Assembly: GCA_964651245.1 (NCBI GenBank)
Contig: CAZYVI010000009.1
Coordinates: 118,654-182,653, forward strand
DNA from: Avedoeria sp964651245
GTDB taxonomy: Bacteria > Chloroflexota > Anaerolineae > Epilineales > Epilineaceae
Direction: 5' to 3'
DNA length: 64,000 nucleotides
Position 1 is the stretch's first letter, and every line of letters starts with the position of its first letter. A program made the translations under genes and the position numbers. The notes below the pieces were generated by a model, which saw nothing but the letters and a program-made list of their open reading frames with translations, did not search any database and had not been told where the DNA came from. Below are positions 25,527 through 34,572 of this stretch, piece after piece.

Positions 25527-26048
25527 TCACGGCCGCAGGAAGTGGCAGCTGTAGCCGCCCGGGTTCTTCACCAGGTAGTCCTGGTGGTAGTCCTCGGCCG
25601 GCGTGAACGGCCCGGCCGCCACGATCTGCGTGACCACCGGCCGCGGCCAGCGCCCGCTGGCGTCGACGCGGGCCGTGACGGCCTCGGCGGTTCGGCGCTG
25701 TTCGTCGGAGGTGACGAAGATGGCCGAGCGGTACTGCGAGCCGATGTCGTTCCCCTGGCGGTTGGCGGTCGTGGGGTCGTGCATCCGGAAGAACCACGCC
25801 TCGAGCAGCTCGGCGAACGGCAGCCGGTCGGGGTCGAAGACGATCCGGACCGACTCGGCGTGGCCGGTGGCGCCGGTCTTCACGGCGGCGTAGGTGGGGT
25901 CGGCCGTCGTGCCGCCGCAGTAGCCGACCTCGGTGTCGACGACGCCCGGGATGGCGCGCAGGATGTCCTCCATGCCCCAGAAGCAGCCGCCGGCCAGGAT
26001 GGCCACCTCGCGGCGACCGGCGTCGGGGACGGGCGGGGGGGTGTTCAT
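25527..26048 (-). CDS. msrA: Peptide methionine sulfoxide reductase MsrA
   Basis: It repairs oxidised methionine, reducing the S-epimer of Met sulfoxide in proteins. It is 173 aa, the usual length. The catalytic GCFWG motif is at residues about 21-25 (ILAGGCFWGMEDIL), followed by VGYCGG, the conserved TGHAESVRIVFDP, and DIGSQYRSAIF. The C-terminal cysteine in GGYSCHF may be the resolving Cys. No signal peptide, so cytoplasmic. The start has AGGAG upstream. A likely promoter (TGGACG-18-TACGCT) is at 26077-26106. It stands alone, separated by about 230 bases from the C25-like gene. Confidence 0.95.
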   Translation of the reverse strand: MNTPPPVPDAGRREVAILAGGCFWGMEDILRAIPGVVDTEVGYCGGTTADPTYAAVKTGATGHAESVRIVFDPDRLPFAELLEAWFFRMHDPTTANRQGNDIGSQYRSAIFVTSDEQRRTAEAVTARVDASGRWPRPVVTQIVAAGPFTPAEDYHQDYLVKNPGGYSCHFLRP

Positions 26049-26076
26049 GGTGCGGCTCCTGGTGAGGGGGGCGGGA

Positions 26077-26106
26077 AGCGTAGGCGGGATGCCTGCGTTG
26101 CGTCCA
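26077..26106 (-). promoter_or_regulatory. Predicted promoter for msrA
   Basis: On the minus strand TGGACG (26106-26101), an 18-bp spacer, and TACGCT (26082-26077). The -10 TACGCT is the same hexamer used ahead of the gene at 27037. Confidence 0.45.
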
Positions 26107-26145
26107 GCGGCGGGGCGGAGGCGTTACGTGGGCGGAGGGTGAGCG

Positions 26146-26167
26146 GGTAACCGTTCACCCGGTTACC
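26146..26167. repeat. 8-bp inverted repeat in the msrA / toxin-antitoxin gap
   Basis: GGTAACCG (26146-26153) and CGGTTACC (26160-26167) form an 8-bp stem with a 6-nt loop. The 336-base gap from 26049 to 26385 otherwise holds only the msrA promoter and a candidate -10 (TATCGT, 26349-26354) for the antitoxin gene. The repeat could be an operator or a transcription boundary. Confidence 0.5.
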
Positions 26168-26385
26168 GGCGGGGGGACAAGGAGCGGGGCCAGGCTGGCC
26201 CCGTGCTCTTTGCCGACGAGCTGCCGACGCCCAGCGCGACGGAGCGCGCGGCGCCCGCCGGGCGCACGACGGGTCGCGGAACGCAACTGGGCCTGGACGT
26301 GTAACCGAGGATCACCCCCACGACCGTGCCCGCGCGCACCACGTCCTGTATCGTTGGGACAGACCGCCCTGCGGAGGTAGAGCCG

Positions 26386-26610
26386 ATGATCAACGTCACC
26401 GTCACACTGCCGGATGCCGTGCGCGACGCCGCCAACCGACAGCACCAGACCGTGGAGTGGCTCGTCCAGCGCCTCGTGGACGCCTATCTCGAGGAGCTGG
26501 AGGACGACGCCATCGTGAAGGACTACGAGGCGCGCGAAGCGTCCGGCCTCACCCGCGTGCGTGACGTCGCCGCCTTCGAAGCCGAGATGGATCGCCCCGA
26601 CCACGCCTGA
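26386..26610 (+). CDS. Antitoxin of a ParDE/RelBE-type type II module
   Basis: A 74-aa protein. The N-terminus MINVTVTLPDAVRDAANRQH is a ribbon-helix-helix-like DNA-binding segment, and the C-terminal half is acidic and helical (EELEDDAIVKDYEAREASG), the usual toxin-wrapping tail. ATG 26386 has GGAGG at 26373-26377; a longer frame exists but would swallow the promoter (TATCGT, 26349). Its stop TGA shares a base with the toxin's ATG (TGATG), typical of translationally coupled toxin-antitoxin pairs. Type II antitoxins repress their own promoter, so the gap upstream should hold its operator. Confidence 0.8.
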   Translation: MINVTVTLPDAVRDAANRQHQTVEWLVQRLVDAYLEELEDDAIVKDYEAREASGLTRVRDVAAFEAEMDRPDHA

Positions 26611-26888
26611 TGCCGGCCTACCGCGTCCTGATCGAGTCGGCCGCGGAACGCGACGTCCGACACCTGCCGGGTCATGTCCGGCAGCGCGCCCGGCGGATCA
26701 TCGTCGACCTGGCACGCGAGCCGCGACCGCCGCAGGCCGTCGAATTGCGTGGGCATCCGGGCTACTGGCGCCAGCGCCTGCTGGAGTGGCGCATCATCTA
26801 TCGCGTCGAGGATGATCCTCCGACCGTGACCGTCATTGCCGTCCCACGCAAGCGTGGTCCCGAGACGTACACGTCGACTCTCAGCTGA
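26610..26888 (+). CDS. ParE/RelE-superfamily toxin
   Basis: A 92-aa toxin of the RelE/ParE fold. It starts MPAYRVLIESAAERDVRHLP, then two helices (RQRARRIIVDLAREPRPPQA), the strand region LRGHPGYWRQRLLEWRIIYRVED and a final strand TVTVIAVPRKR. The WRIIYRV and final beta strand are hallmarks of RelE-like mRNA interferases and ParE gyrase poisons; the Arg/Tyr content leans to RelE-type, but the target cannot be decided by eye. It is one-base coupled with the antitoxin. It is chromosomal here, well outside the island. Confidence 0.85.
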   Translation: MPAYRVLIESAAERDVRHLPGHVRQRARRIIVDLAREPRPPQAVELRGHPGYWRQRLLEWRIIYRVEDDPPTVTVIAVPRKRGPETYTSTLS

Positions 26889-26948
26889 CGCTCGGCGCTC
26901 GAGTGCACTTCGCCGTCGGCCCTGCCGTCTGATCGGCGCACTCCCCGG

Positions 26949-26977
26949 TTGACCCCCCACCCCGCCCGGCCTACGCT
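26949..26977 (+). promoter_or_regulatory. Predicted housekeeping promoter for the Ig-like surface protein
   Basis: TTGACC (26949-26954), a 17-bp spacer, and TACGCT (26972-26977). The start point would be near 26984, about 53 bases before the ATG at 27037. Confidence 0.55.
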
Positions 26978-27036
26978 TCCGCCGCCGCCGCGGCACCGCC
27001 CGCGCCCGCCGCCGCGGCCACGACCGGCGGTCCGCC

Positions 27037-30000
27037 ATGGCCGACACCGACGTCCGCCTCGCGATGCCGCGCCCGCAGCGGCGCGCACGACCGCCCCGCG
27101 CCGCGTCGCGCGCCGTCGCGGCCGGCTGCGCCGCGGCGCTCGGCGCGTTCGCCCTGGGGAGCGGGGCGCCGGCCGCGGCGCAGCCGCCGGGCGCCTGGGT
27201 GCTCGACTCGTTCGAGGTCGTCCACACCGTCGATGTCCACGACGAGGTCGAGACGCGCCGCTACACCGTGGGCGGCAGCACGCGCGACAGCTTCTCGTTC
27301 GGCGGGACGAAGGTCTACACCGGCACCTACCCCACGGGGCGGCTCGTCGCCACCGGCACGCTGTCGCTCGAGCTGCCCGGGACGATCACGCCGGGGTCGC
27401 CGTTCCCGATCGGCGGCGGCGCCACCGGCCAGGTCAGCACGCCAGGGCGCACCGGGCAGACCGCCGCCTTGCTGGTGGCGTTCACCGAATGCTACCAGCG
27501 CTCGGTCTGCCCCGGCGCCATGAAAAGCCACTACCTCGACGACATCGAGGGCAAGACGGTCGATCTGAGCGCGCCGCTGGCCGCCCAGAGCGCGACGCTG
27601 CCCGTCGGCCCGGCCGACTGGCCGGTGACGCCGATGGTGGTCTGGTTCCGCGGCACGATCGGCACCACCACGCCGGGCGACCCGGTGTGGCGGGTCTACG
27701 TCTACGCCCACTACCGCCGCCCGGAGGTCGTGGCCACCCCCGTCCCGAGCGCCCGCCTGGCCCTCGACGCCGACGCGCTGCGCCTGCCGCCCAGCGGCAC
27801 CGCGCCGTCGTACGCCGACGTCACCGCCACGCTGACCGACGGCGGCGGCCGGCCGCTGCCGGGCGAGCCGCTCACCTTCGCCCTCGACCCGCCCGACATG
27901 GGCACGCTCTCGCGCGCCACCGGCGCCACCGACGCCGCCGGCGAGGCGCGCGTCCGCTACCAGGCGCCGCGCGTCGACGCCCTGGGCGGCCGCAGCGGCG
28001 TGGTCGTGGTGGTCCGCAGCCCGTCGCGCGGGCTCGAGCAGCGGCTCGGGTTGGCGATCGAGCGCCACCGGCTGCGGCTCACCGTCACGCCCGACACGAT
28101 CCCGATCGAGCCGGTCTGGCGGGCGGTGAAGGTCACGGCCGAGGTCACCGACTTCGACGGCCGGCCCGTCCCCGGCGCCGAGCTTCAGTTCCGCGTCGAC
28201 CCGCCCGACCTCGGCACCGTGATCGGCGCGTCGATGGTCGGCCAGCGGGCGCGCACCGACGGCGCGGGCCGCGTCGAGGGCTTCTACGAGCCGCCGCCGC
28301 CGTCCGAGCTGCGCGGCCGCGACCGGGCCACGATCACCGTCGCGAACCTCACCCACGGCGGCGACATCGGCGCCGGCGTCACGTTCCTCGGCCTCAAGAT
28401 CGTCCGCACCTGGCCCGCCCCCGACGCCCGCGACGTCGTCCTCGAGCCCGGCGATACCGTCGACATCGAGTTCGACCGGCCGATCGACCCGGTGTCCGTC
28501 ACGGTGCGCACCGTGTCGATGACGTCGCTGTGGCACGGCGATCTGGGCGCGGCGGTCGAGTCGTTCGGCCCGTCGGCCAAGCTGCGCGTCGGCGCCGAGC
28601 CGGTGCCCGACGTCGGCCTCCAGATCAAGGTCGAGGTCCAGGGCGGCGAGGACGGCGTCCGGGGCCGCGACGGGAGCCTGCTGGCCGGCGACCACGTCTG
28701 GCGGTTCAAGACCCTCCCGGCGCTCCAGCCCCGCCTTATCGTCTCGCAGGTCGTCGACGACCCGCGCGATGCGCTCTACGGCGTGCTGCAGCTGGCCCCG
28801 AAGCCGTTCGTCGTGCGCGTCGACGCCGGGCTGTCGGCCGACAGCGAGCTCGACCACGAGCGGGTGAACGTCCGGCTGCTGATCCCGCGCCGCGGCGACG
28901 ACCGGACGCTCGAGCACACGTACTACCCCGGCCGCTGGCCGCCCGCGGTGCCCGCGAGCGCGGCGCGGACCGGCAACACCGCCAACTTCGTCGTGGAGGG
29001 TCCGCTGGGCCGCGGTGGCCACGCCATCCGGGCCGAGCTGCGGCCGGTCCACGCCGTGCCCGAGCAGGTGGTCACGCCCGCGCCGGTCACCGCCAACGTG
29101 AACAGCTGGTCCGATCCCGGCGCCGCGCGCAAGATCGGCGTCCTGGCCGTGCCGCTCGTGAACGACCTGCTGCCGGCGTACGACTGGACGCTGTCGCGCG
29201 GCCAGCAGGAGGCCTGGCTGCTGGGCCTCGGCCAGCCGGCGGCCAACCTGCTGCCGCTGAGCCGCCTCGACCTGCGGCTGGGCTACCTGGCCGACACGAC
29301 CTGCCACGATCCCGACCGCTGCCGCGCCAGCGCGCCCTGGACCCACTTCCTCCGTTGGGCGCAGGACATGGGCCGGACCGGCCTATACACCCGCGCCGCG
29401 GGCTGGCGCTACATCCTCGCCGTCGTCCCGCCCGGCTACTTCGACCGCTTCGCCGACCACCCCGACGTGCTCGCCCACCCCGCGGTCTACCACGACGCGA
29501 TCCAGTCCGGCATCTGGGCGCGCACGGCGTCGGCGCCGGGCGCGCGCGACGCCGTTTCGGCCTTCCCGATCGCGATCGTCGAGGCCGGCATCGCGCCCGA
29601 GGCCCTCGTCCACGCCCTGGGCGACGTCGAGGGCCTGCCCGACTCGACCGCCGACCGCGACGCGCTCCGGGGCTACGACCTGCGCGGCGACCGCGTGATC
29701 TACGCCGACGACGAGCGCGCGATCGGCGCCGACCGCGCGGTGATGAACCAGAGCGTCGGCTTCGGCAACACCTGGCCCGCGGTGGCAGAGTACGAGGCCT
29801 TCCAGGCGCTGTGGACCCAGCGCCACTGCGTCGGCGCCCCGCCCTGCCCGCCGTCGCTGGCCCGCGCCGCCGACGACCGCCTCGTCCCGGCCGCCGCGGC
29901 GCAGGCACCGTCGCGCGTCGTGGCCGTCTCCGGCACGATCCACCGCCGCGCCGGCGGCGCCGAGACGGCCGCGATCGATCCGCTCCTCACCGCTGACGGC

Positions 30001-32103
30001 GCGCCGAGCCTCGACCCGGCCGCGGGCGGCGACTATGGCCTCGAGCTGCGCGACGGCGCCGGCGGCCTCGTCGCGCGGCAGCGCTTCAGCCCGGTCTTCA
30101 GCCCGACGGCCGACGGCGCGCTGGCCGGCTTCTTCGTCGCCCTCGCCGCCGACCCCACCGTCCAGACCGTGACGCTGCGCCGCGGCGACAACGGCCCGGT
30201 GCTCGGCCAGCGCGCCCGCAGCGCCCGGCCGCCCGCGGTGCGCTTCCTGCGCCCGGCGCCGGGCGCCACGCTGCGCGGCGACATCGAGGTGGCCTGGGCC
30301 GGCGACGACGCCGACGGCGACGCGCTGACCTACACGGTGCTGTTCAGCGGCGACGGCGGCGCGCGCTGGGAGCCGCTCGTCATCGACAGCGCCGCAACGG
30401 CCTACCGGCTGCCCGGCGCGCTCGTCGGAAACGGCCCCTCGGCGCGGCTGCGCGTCGTCGCCAGCGACGGCTTCGACACGGCCGAGGCGACGGTGGCGTT
30501 CGCCCTCGACAACCCGCTCGCGGTCCTGGCCGTCGCGCCGGCCGACGGCGCCCGCGCCGTGCCGCCGCGGACGGTTGTCGAGGCGCGGCCGCGCGACGCG
30601 CTCGATGGGGCGTCGGTCGGCGCCGGCACGCTGACGCTGACGGCGGTGGCCGGCGCCGGCGCGGCGGCCGGCGAGGGCGCCGTGGCCGGGACGGTCGGCT
30701 ACGAGGCGCTCGACCGCACGATCGTCTTCACGCCCACCCGCGAGCTGGCGCCGGCGACGGTCTACGAGGCCCGGCTGAGCGCCGCGATCCGCACCGCCGA
30801 CGGCCGCGGCCTGCCCGCCGACCACGTCTGGACGTTCACGACCCGCGGCCGCAGCGTCTTCCTGCCCTGGGCGCAGCGCAGCGGCAACGTCGCCGCCCGC
30901 ACCGCCACGCCGCGCCCGACGCGCACGCCCGGCCCCCCGCCGACGCCGCCCCCGCCGGCCACCGCCACGCCGCCGCCCGCGCCGCCCACGGCCGTCCCGC
31001 CGACCACGCCGCCGACCGCGACGCCCGACGCCGTCGGCACGGCGGTGGCGGCCACGCTGACGGCGATCGGCCCGGTCGCCACCGCGACGGCGCCGCCCAG
31101 CGCCACCCCCGACGCCGTCGGCACCGCCGTGGCCGCGACGCTCACCGCGCTGGCGCCGACGGCGGGCGCCGCCACGCCGTCGCCGGGTCCCTCGGCCACG
31201 GCGGCGGGCGGCGGCCGCGTCGCGGCCGGACGGGCGCTGACCACGGGCGCCGATCCGGCGCGGATGCGGATGGCGTTCGCGCCCGGCGAGGCGATCACGC
31301 TGTGGGTCGAGGTCGCGAACGACGGCGCGGCGCCGACGACGGCCGCGTTCGACTTCTCGGTGTCCGCCGACGACAGCGGCGCCCAGCCCGTCCTGGCCTG
31401 GCGCGGTGACCTCGAGGTGCCGCCCGGCACGACGTGGTTCAAGCTCGAGCGGACGGTGCCGAGCGGCGCCCCGTCGGGCGGCCACACCTTCCGCGCCCAG
31501 GTGACCGCCGCCGGCGTCACGACGTCGGCCACCTCTGAGCTCGCCCTGGCCCGCAGCCTGCGGCTCGCCGAGGCCTTCGACGACGCCGCCACCGGCTGGC
31601 CGAGCGGGCAGGACGGCGCCGGCGTGTTCGGCTACCTGGAGGGCGAGTACCGCTTCGTCCACACCCAGCCCAGCGTCTGGCGCTGGGCGACGCTGCCCAA
31701 CGGCCCGAGCCTGTCCGACCTGGCCGTCGAGGCCGACGTCCGGATGCCCGGCACGGCCCAGGGCTGGGTGGCGCTCGTGTTCGGCCTGAACGCCGGCGGC
31801 ACCGACTTCCACATCTTCGAGATCGACCGTGCCGGCCAGTATTCGCTCTACCGCCGTGCCGCCGGCCAGTGGCAGACGCTCGTCCCGCCGACATCGTCCG
31901 AGCACCTGGCGGTCGCCGACGCCCCGAACCACCTCCTGCTCGTGCGCGACTCCGGCCTGACGACCCTCTACGCCAACGGCCAGCTCGTCAGCCTGGTGAC
32001 CGACATCGCCGCGCCGGCCGGCCGGGTCGGGATCTACGCCTCGAACGGCGAGGCGGGGTTCGAGGGGCGGTTCGACAACTTCAGGGGGTATGGGCTGCGG
32101 TGA
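27037..32103 (+). CDS. Large secreted protein with Ig-like domains and C-terminal LamG-like domain
   Basis: An exported 1688-aa protein of unknown function. It has a signal peptide (Arg-rich, then AAGCAAALGAFALGSG). A unique N-terminal beta domain (about residues 50-230) is followed by Big-1/Ig-like domains with the repeated phrases DPPDMGTL and DPPDLGTV (about 235-450), an SbsA-type Ig domain (RTWPAPDARDVVLEPGDTV), a long alpha/beta region, further Ig-like domains (PADGARAVPPRTVVEARP), the internal tail motif VFLPWAQR (about 1277), a Thr/Pro/Ala linker with two ATPDAVGTAVAATLTA repeats, a CARDB-like domain, and a LamG/DUF1080-like domain to the end. The internal VFLPWAQR tail in front of more domains suggests a fused extra module. 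Probably surface-anchored or secreted. Confidence 0.8.
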   Translation: MADTDVRLAMPRPQRRARPPRAASRAVAAGCAAALGAFALGSGAPAAAQPPGAWVLDSFEVVHTVDVHDEVETRRYTVGGSTRDSFSFGGTKVYTGTYPTGRLVATGTLSLELPGTITPGSPFPIGGGATGQVSTPGRTGQTAALLVAFTECYQRSVCPGAMKSHYLDDIEGKTVDLSAPLAAQSATLPVGPADWPVTPMVVWFRGTIGTTTPGDPVWRVYVYAHYRRPEVVATPVPSARLALDADALRLPPSGTAPSYADVTATLTDGGGRPLPGEPLTFALDPPDMGTLSRATGATDAAGEARVRYQAPRVDALGGRSGVVVVVRSPSRGLEQRLGLAIERHRLRLTVTPDTIPIEPVWRAVKVTAEVTDFDGRPVPGAELQFRVDPPDLGTVIGASMVGQRARTDGAGRVEGFYEPPPPSELRGRDRATITVANLTHGGDIGAGVTFLGLKIVRTWPAPDARDVVLEPGDTVDIEFDRPIDPVSVTVRTVSMTSLWHGDLGAAVESFGPSAKLRVGAEPVPDVGLQIKVEVQGGEDGVRGRDGSLLAGDHVWRFKTLPALQPRLIVSQVVDDPRDALYGVLQLAPKPFVVRVDAGLSADSELDHERVNVRLLIPRRGDDRTLEHTYYPGRWPPAVPASAARTGNTANFVVEGPLGRGGHAIRAELRPVHAVPEQVVTPAPVTANVNSWSDPGAARKIGVLAVPLVNDLLPAYDWTLSRGQQEAWLLGLGQPAANLLPLSRLDLRLGYLADTTCHDPDRCRASAPWTHFLRWAQDMGRTGLYTRAAGWRYILAVVPPGYFDRFADHPDVLAHPAVYHDAIQSGIWARTASAPGARDAVSAFPIAIVEAGIAPEALVHALGDVEGLPDSTADRDALRGYDLRGDRVIYADDERAIGADRAVMNQSVGFGNTWPAVAEYEAFQALWTQRHCVGAPPCPPSLARAADDRLVPAAAAQAPSRVVAVSGTIHRRAGGAETAAIDPLLTADGAPSLDPAAGGDYGLELRDGAGGLVARQRFSPVFSPTADGALAGFFVALAADPTVQTVTLRRGDNGPVLGQRARSARPPAVRFLRPAPGATLRGDIEVAWAGDDADGDALTYTVLFSGDGGARWEPLVIDSAATAYRLPGALVGNGPSARLRVVASDGFDTAEATVAFALDNPLAVLAVAPADGARAVPPRTVVEARPRDALDGASVGAGTLTLTAVAGAGAAAGEGAVAGTVGYEALDRTIVFTPTRELAPATVYEARLSAAIRTADGRGLPADHVWTFTTRGRSVFLPWAQRSGNVAARTATPRPTRTPGPPPTPPPPATATPPPAPPTAVPPTTPPTATPDAVGTAVAATLTAIGPVATATAPPSATPDAVGTAVAATLTALAPTAGAATPSPGPSATAAGGGRVAAGRALTTGADPARMRMAFAPGEAITLWVEVANDGAAPTTAAFDFSVSADDSGAQPVLAWRGDLEVPPGTTWFKLERTVPSGAPSGGHTFRAQVTAAGVTTSATSELALARSLRLAEAFDDAATGWPSGQDGAGVFGYLEGEYRFVHTQPSVWRWATLPNGPSLSDLAVEADVRMPGTAQGWVALVFGLNAGGTDFHIFEIDRAGQYSLYRRAAGQWQTLVPPTSSEHLAVADAPNHLLLVRDSGLTTLYANGQLVSLVTDIAAPAGRVGIYASNGEAGFEGRFDNFRGYGLR
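31018..31160 (+). repeat. Duplicated linker segment in the Ig-like surface protein
   Basis: Two copies of a stretch encoding ATPDAVGTAVAATLTA lie about 84 bases apart inside a Thr/Pro/Ala linker. They are more alike in protein than in DNA, so the duplication is old or selected. Confidence 0.6.
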
Positions 32104-32133
32104 GCCGGCGGGGTCGGCGCCGGGCGGCACGCC

Positions 32134-32925
32134 TCACCACACCCCCGGCCAGAGCCGCCAGCGCACCCGCCGCGTGTAGTCCGCATAGCCGCCGAGTCCG
32201 GCGACGAGCAGGCGATCTTCGAGCGCGGTGCGGACGACGATGAGGGCGGCGGTGCCGGCGCCGATGGCGAGGGCCGGCCACGACGCGAGCAGGACGGCCA
32301 CGGCCAGCTCGTAGACGATCGCGCCGACGTAGGCGGGGTGGCGCACGAAGCGGTAGGGGCCGCCGGCGACCACCCGATGGCCGCGCTCGGGCTGGAGTCG
32401 CACGATCTGCGAGAAGTAGGCGTTGACCGCCGTCGCCCAGGCCACAAGGGCGTAGCCGGCGGCGCACAGCGCCAGCGCCGCGAGCTGGGCCGCCGGCGGC
32501 ACGCCGCCCGTCCAGCCATACCGCGCATCGAGCCCGGCCACGACGTAGCGCGCCAGCTGGCCCAGGGCCAGGACGCTCAGGATGGCGACGTCCCACCGCT
32601 GGGCGCCGGGGTGAACGCCGAGCCGCTCGGCCAGCAGGCCGGGCTGCACCCGGACGATGATGAACCCGGTGGCCGCGATCCAGCCCGCCATGACGCCCAG
32701 CGCCGCCCAGGCCGGCCACCAGTCGAGGCGGCCGGCGGACCCGAACAGGGCGACGGCCATCACCAGCAGCCCGACCGCCTCGCGGGCGGCGAAGATGGCG
32801 ACGAGCACGGCGCGCGGGGGCGCGGCGCGGGGGGCGTCGGGCGTGGGGGTCCCGGTCGCCGACGACGGCATCGATGACGTGGGCGATGGCGGCGGCGCGG
32901 ACGGCACGTCGATTCGTCCAGGCAT
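32134..32925 (-). CDS. Isoprenylcysteine carboxyl methyltransferase-like membrane protein
   Basis: A 263-aa membrane protein of the ICMT/PEMT superfamily (SAM-dependent methylation of membrane-bound or lipid substrates). An N-terminal Pro/Ser-rich stretch is followed by about five to six hydrophobic segments. The family signature is clear: LQPERGHRVVAGGPYRFVRHPAYVGAI, with the conserved G-P-Y-x-x-V-R-H-P-x-Y, and a C-terminal ALEDRLLVAGLGGYADYTRRVRWRLWPGVW, the E-D...Y-x-x-Y segment. Bacterial homologues have unknown or lipid substrates; there is no prenylcysteine pathway here. Start ATG 32925, with GGAG upstream on the minus strand. It runs on the same strand as the MBL hydrolase, 50 bases away. 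Confidence 0.85.
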   Translation of the reverse strand: MPGRIDVPSAPPPSPTSSMPSSATGTPTPDAPRAAPPRAVLVAIFAAREAVGLLVMAVALFGSAGRLDWWPAWAALGVMAGWIAATGFIIVRVQPGLLAERLGVHPGAQRWDVAILSVLALGQLARYVVAGLDARYGWTGGVPPAAQLAALALCAAGYALVAWATAVNAYFSQIVRLQPERGHRVVAGGPYRFVRHPAYVGAIVYELAVAVLLASWPALAIGAGTAALIVVRTALEDRLLVAGLGGYADYTRRVRWRLWPGVW

Positions 32926-32975
32926 GAGCCGAGCTCCGGGTCGAGGCGGCGGCGCCGCCGGATCATCGTCCTCGG

Positions 32976-34541
32976 CTAGCCCCTCGTCCACTCCACGAAC
33001 AACCGCTCGACGCGCACTTCGCCGGCCGCCTCGGCCGCCTGCTGCGCCGCCTCGAAGGCGGTCCAACGGGTGTCGTCGAACAGGTCGGCGAAGTCGGCTT
33101 CACGCTTCGCCCAGCCGATGTCGGAGCGCAGGACGCGGCCGCCCGTCTTGGCGATGAGCGCCCCGTACAACGCATGCGCCGGCATGTCCCACGACGACTG
33201 CGGGTGCTTCTTCTGGGCGACGGCGCGGTCGACCGGGATCATGGCCGTCAGGCGCCGGCCGCTCGAATCGGGCTGACCGTCGTCCCCACCCGGCATGAGC
33301 TCGACGCCGCGCGCGCTCAGCGTGGCATTGTGGCTGGCATGGTGGCCGACCTTGTAGAACACGGTGCGACGGAGGAGATCGGCCGTCGTCTTCGAGGCGC
33401 CGTCGACGGCGCCCGGGATGCGCCAGGTGCGGGGCAGCGGCTGGCCGGCGTCGTCGAGAACGGGGTTGCCGGCGTCGTCGACGGCCTCGTGCCACGACAA
33501 CCAGTTGCCGAGCTGGGCGTCGCCGGGGAACAGCAGCACGCTGCCGTCGTCGACGAGTTCGAACGCCAGCGCCAGGCTGGTGTTGTTCGTGCGCCCGTCG
33601 AGCTGGAGCGCCAAGTCCGCCGCGCCGGCCAGCCAGTCGGCGTCGACGCGGCGCCAGGCAGCGGCCTTGGCGTAGTAGGCGGGGCAGGCGTCCTCCGCGG
33701 CCGGGCCGAGCTCGAGGCGGTGGTGGACATCGAATGGCAGGACGCGCAGCAGATCGCGCCGGCCGTCGGCGTCGAGGCTCGCGTGGTAGTCGGCAAAGGA
33801 CAGGCTCGACGCTGCAAAGCGCGCCGATGACGCGAGGTCGACGGCGTGATGCGCCGCGCGGGCATAGAGGTCGGGCGCACCGTGGTCGCCGAGCCGCCCG
33901 ATCGCCGCCGGACTGCGCGGCGGTCCCAGGACGTAGATGCGCACCCCGGGCAGCCAGCCCTCTTCGCGCGGCGCGTTGCCCGGCACGAGGAACGTGCAGG
34001 GTGCGCGACCGCTGACCGTCGCCATCGCCTGGTGGACGGTCTTGGCGAGGCCTGCCGGCAACACGATGTCGTCGCAAAATGCCAGCACGTCGTCGATCCC
34101 CTCGCCCAATGCGGCCATCGCCTGCTGGCCGGCGGCGCGCGGCAGCGCATTGGCCTTGAGCGCCGTCGCCGCCAGCCGCGCGCCCGTGACGAGGTCGCCG
34201 TCGTACTTCTTGAGGTCGGCGGCGAGCGTGTCGTGCGGGTTCTCGGTCCAGGCCTGCCAGACGCGCTCGACCTTGAGCACCCGGTCGTCGTCGAAGACCT
34301 CGGACTCGGTCACGAAGCCCGAGACGTGGTCCTTGTGCTCGTGGGTGGCGACGAGCAGATCGAGCCGTCCCCCGGTCGCCGACGCGATGTCGTGGGCGAC
34401 GTCCGACATGCGGACGTCGGTCGTCGTGGCGCCGAGCGTGCCGCAGTCGATGAGGATGTGCTTCGCCGCCGTGCCGTCGTCGAACGTGACCAGGAAGCAG
34501 TCGCCGAGCCCTTGGCGGTACATGCGGATGCGGACACGCAT
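32976..34541 (-). CDS. Metallo-beta-lactamase-fold hydrolase (ComEC/Rec2-like)
   Basis: A 521-aa MBL-fold protein. It begins RIRMYRQGLGDCFLVTFDDG, the classic QGxGDCFLI opening of ComEC-type MBL proteins. The zinc motif is LLVATHEHKDHVSGF (HxHxDH, residues about 65-71), and GHHASHNAT near residue 400 supplies another ligand. A large insert of about 250 residues (117-370) separates the two halves of the fold. No signal peptide. It lies 31 bp after the stop of the subtilisin-HExxH double protease on the same strand, so it is almost surely cotranscribed. MBL proteins with this opening include nucleases and many conflict-system effectors; the substrate is unknown. Confidence 0.85.
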   Translation of the reverse strand: MRVRIRMYRQGLGDCFLVTFDDGTAAKHILIDCGTLGATTTDVRMSDVAHDIASATGGRLDLLVATHEHKDHVSGFVTESEVFDDDRVLKVERVWQAWTENPHDTLAADLKKYDGDLVTGARLAATALKANALPRAAGQQAMAALGEGIDDVLAFCDDIVLPAGLAKTVHQAMATVSGRAPCTFLVPGNAPREEGWLPGVRIYVLGPPRSPAAIGRLGDHGAPDLYARAAHHAVDLASSARFAASSLSFADYHASLDADGRRDLLRVLPFDVHHRLELGPAAEDACPAYYAKAAAWRRVDADWLAGAADLALQLDGRTNNTSLALAFELVDDGSVLLFPGDAQLGNWLSWHEAVDDAGNPVLDDAGQPLPRTWRIPGAVDGASKTTADLLRRTVFYKVGHHASHNATLSARGVELMPGGDDGQPDSSGRRLTAMIPVDRAVAQKKHPQSSWDMPAHALYGALIAKTGGRVLRSDIGWAKREADFADLFDDTRWTAFEAAQQAAEAAGEVRVERLFVEWTRG

Positions 34542-34572
34542 CGTCGGGGTCCTTCCCTTGGGGCGGCGCGGC

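Noticed and set aside
23312..25606. 764-codon plus-strand frame opposite the C25-like gene
   Set aside because: The sequence is low-complexity and basic, with no recognisable domain; the opposite strand encodes an orderly multidomain protein with a Shine-Dalgarno and signal peptide.
30901..31210. Microsatellite or phase-variable tract in the Thr/Pro linker
   Set aside because: The repeats are protein-level (in-frame, with diverged codons), as in ordinary linkers.
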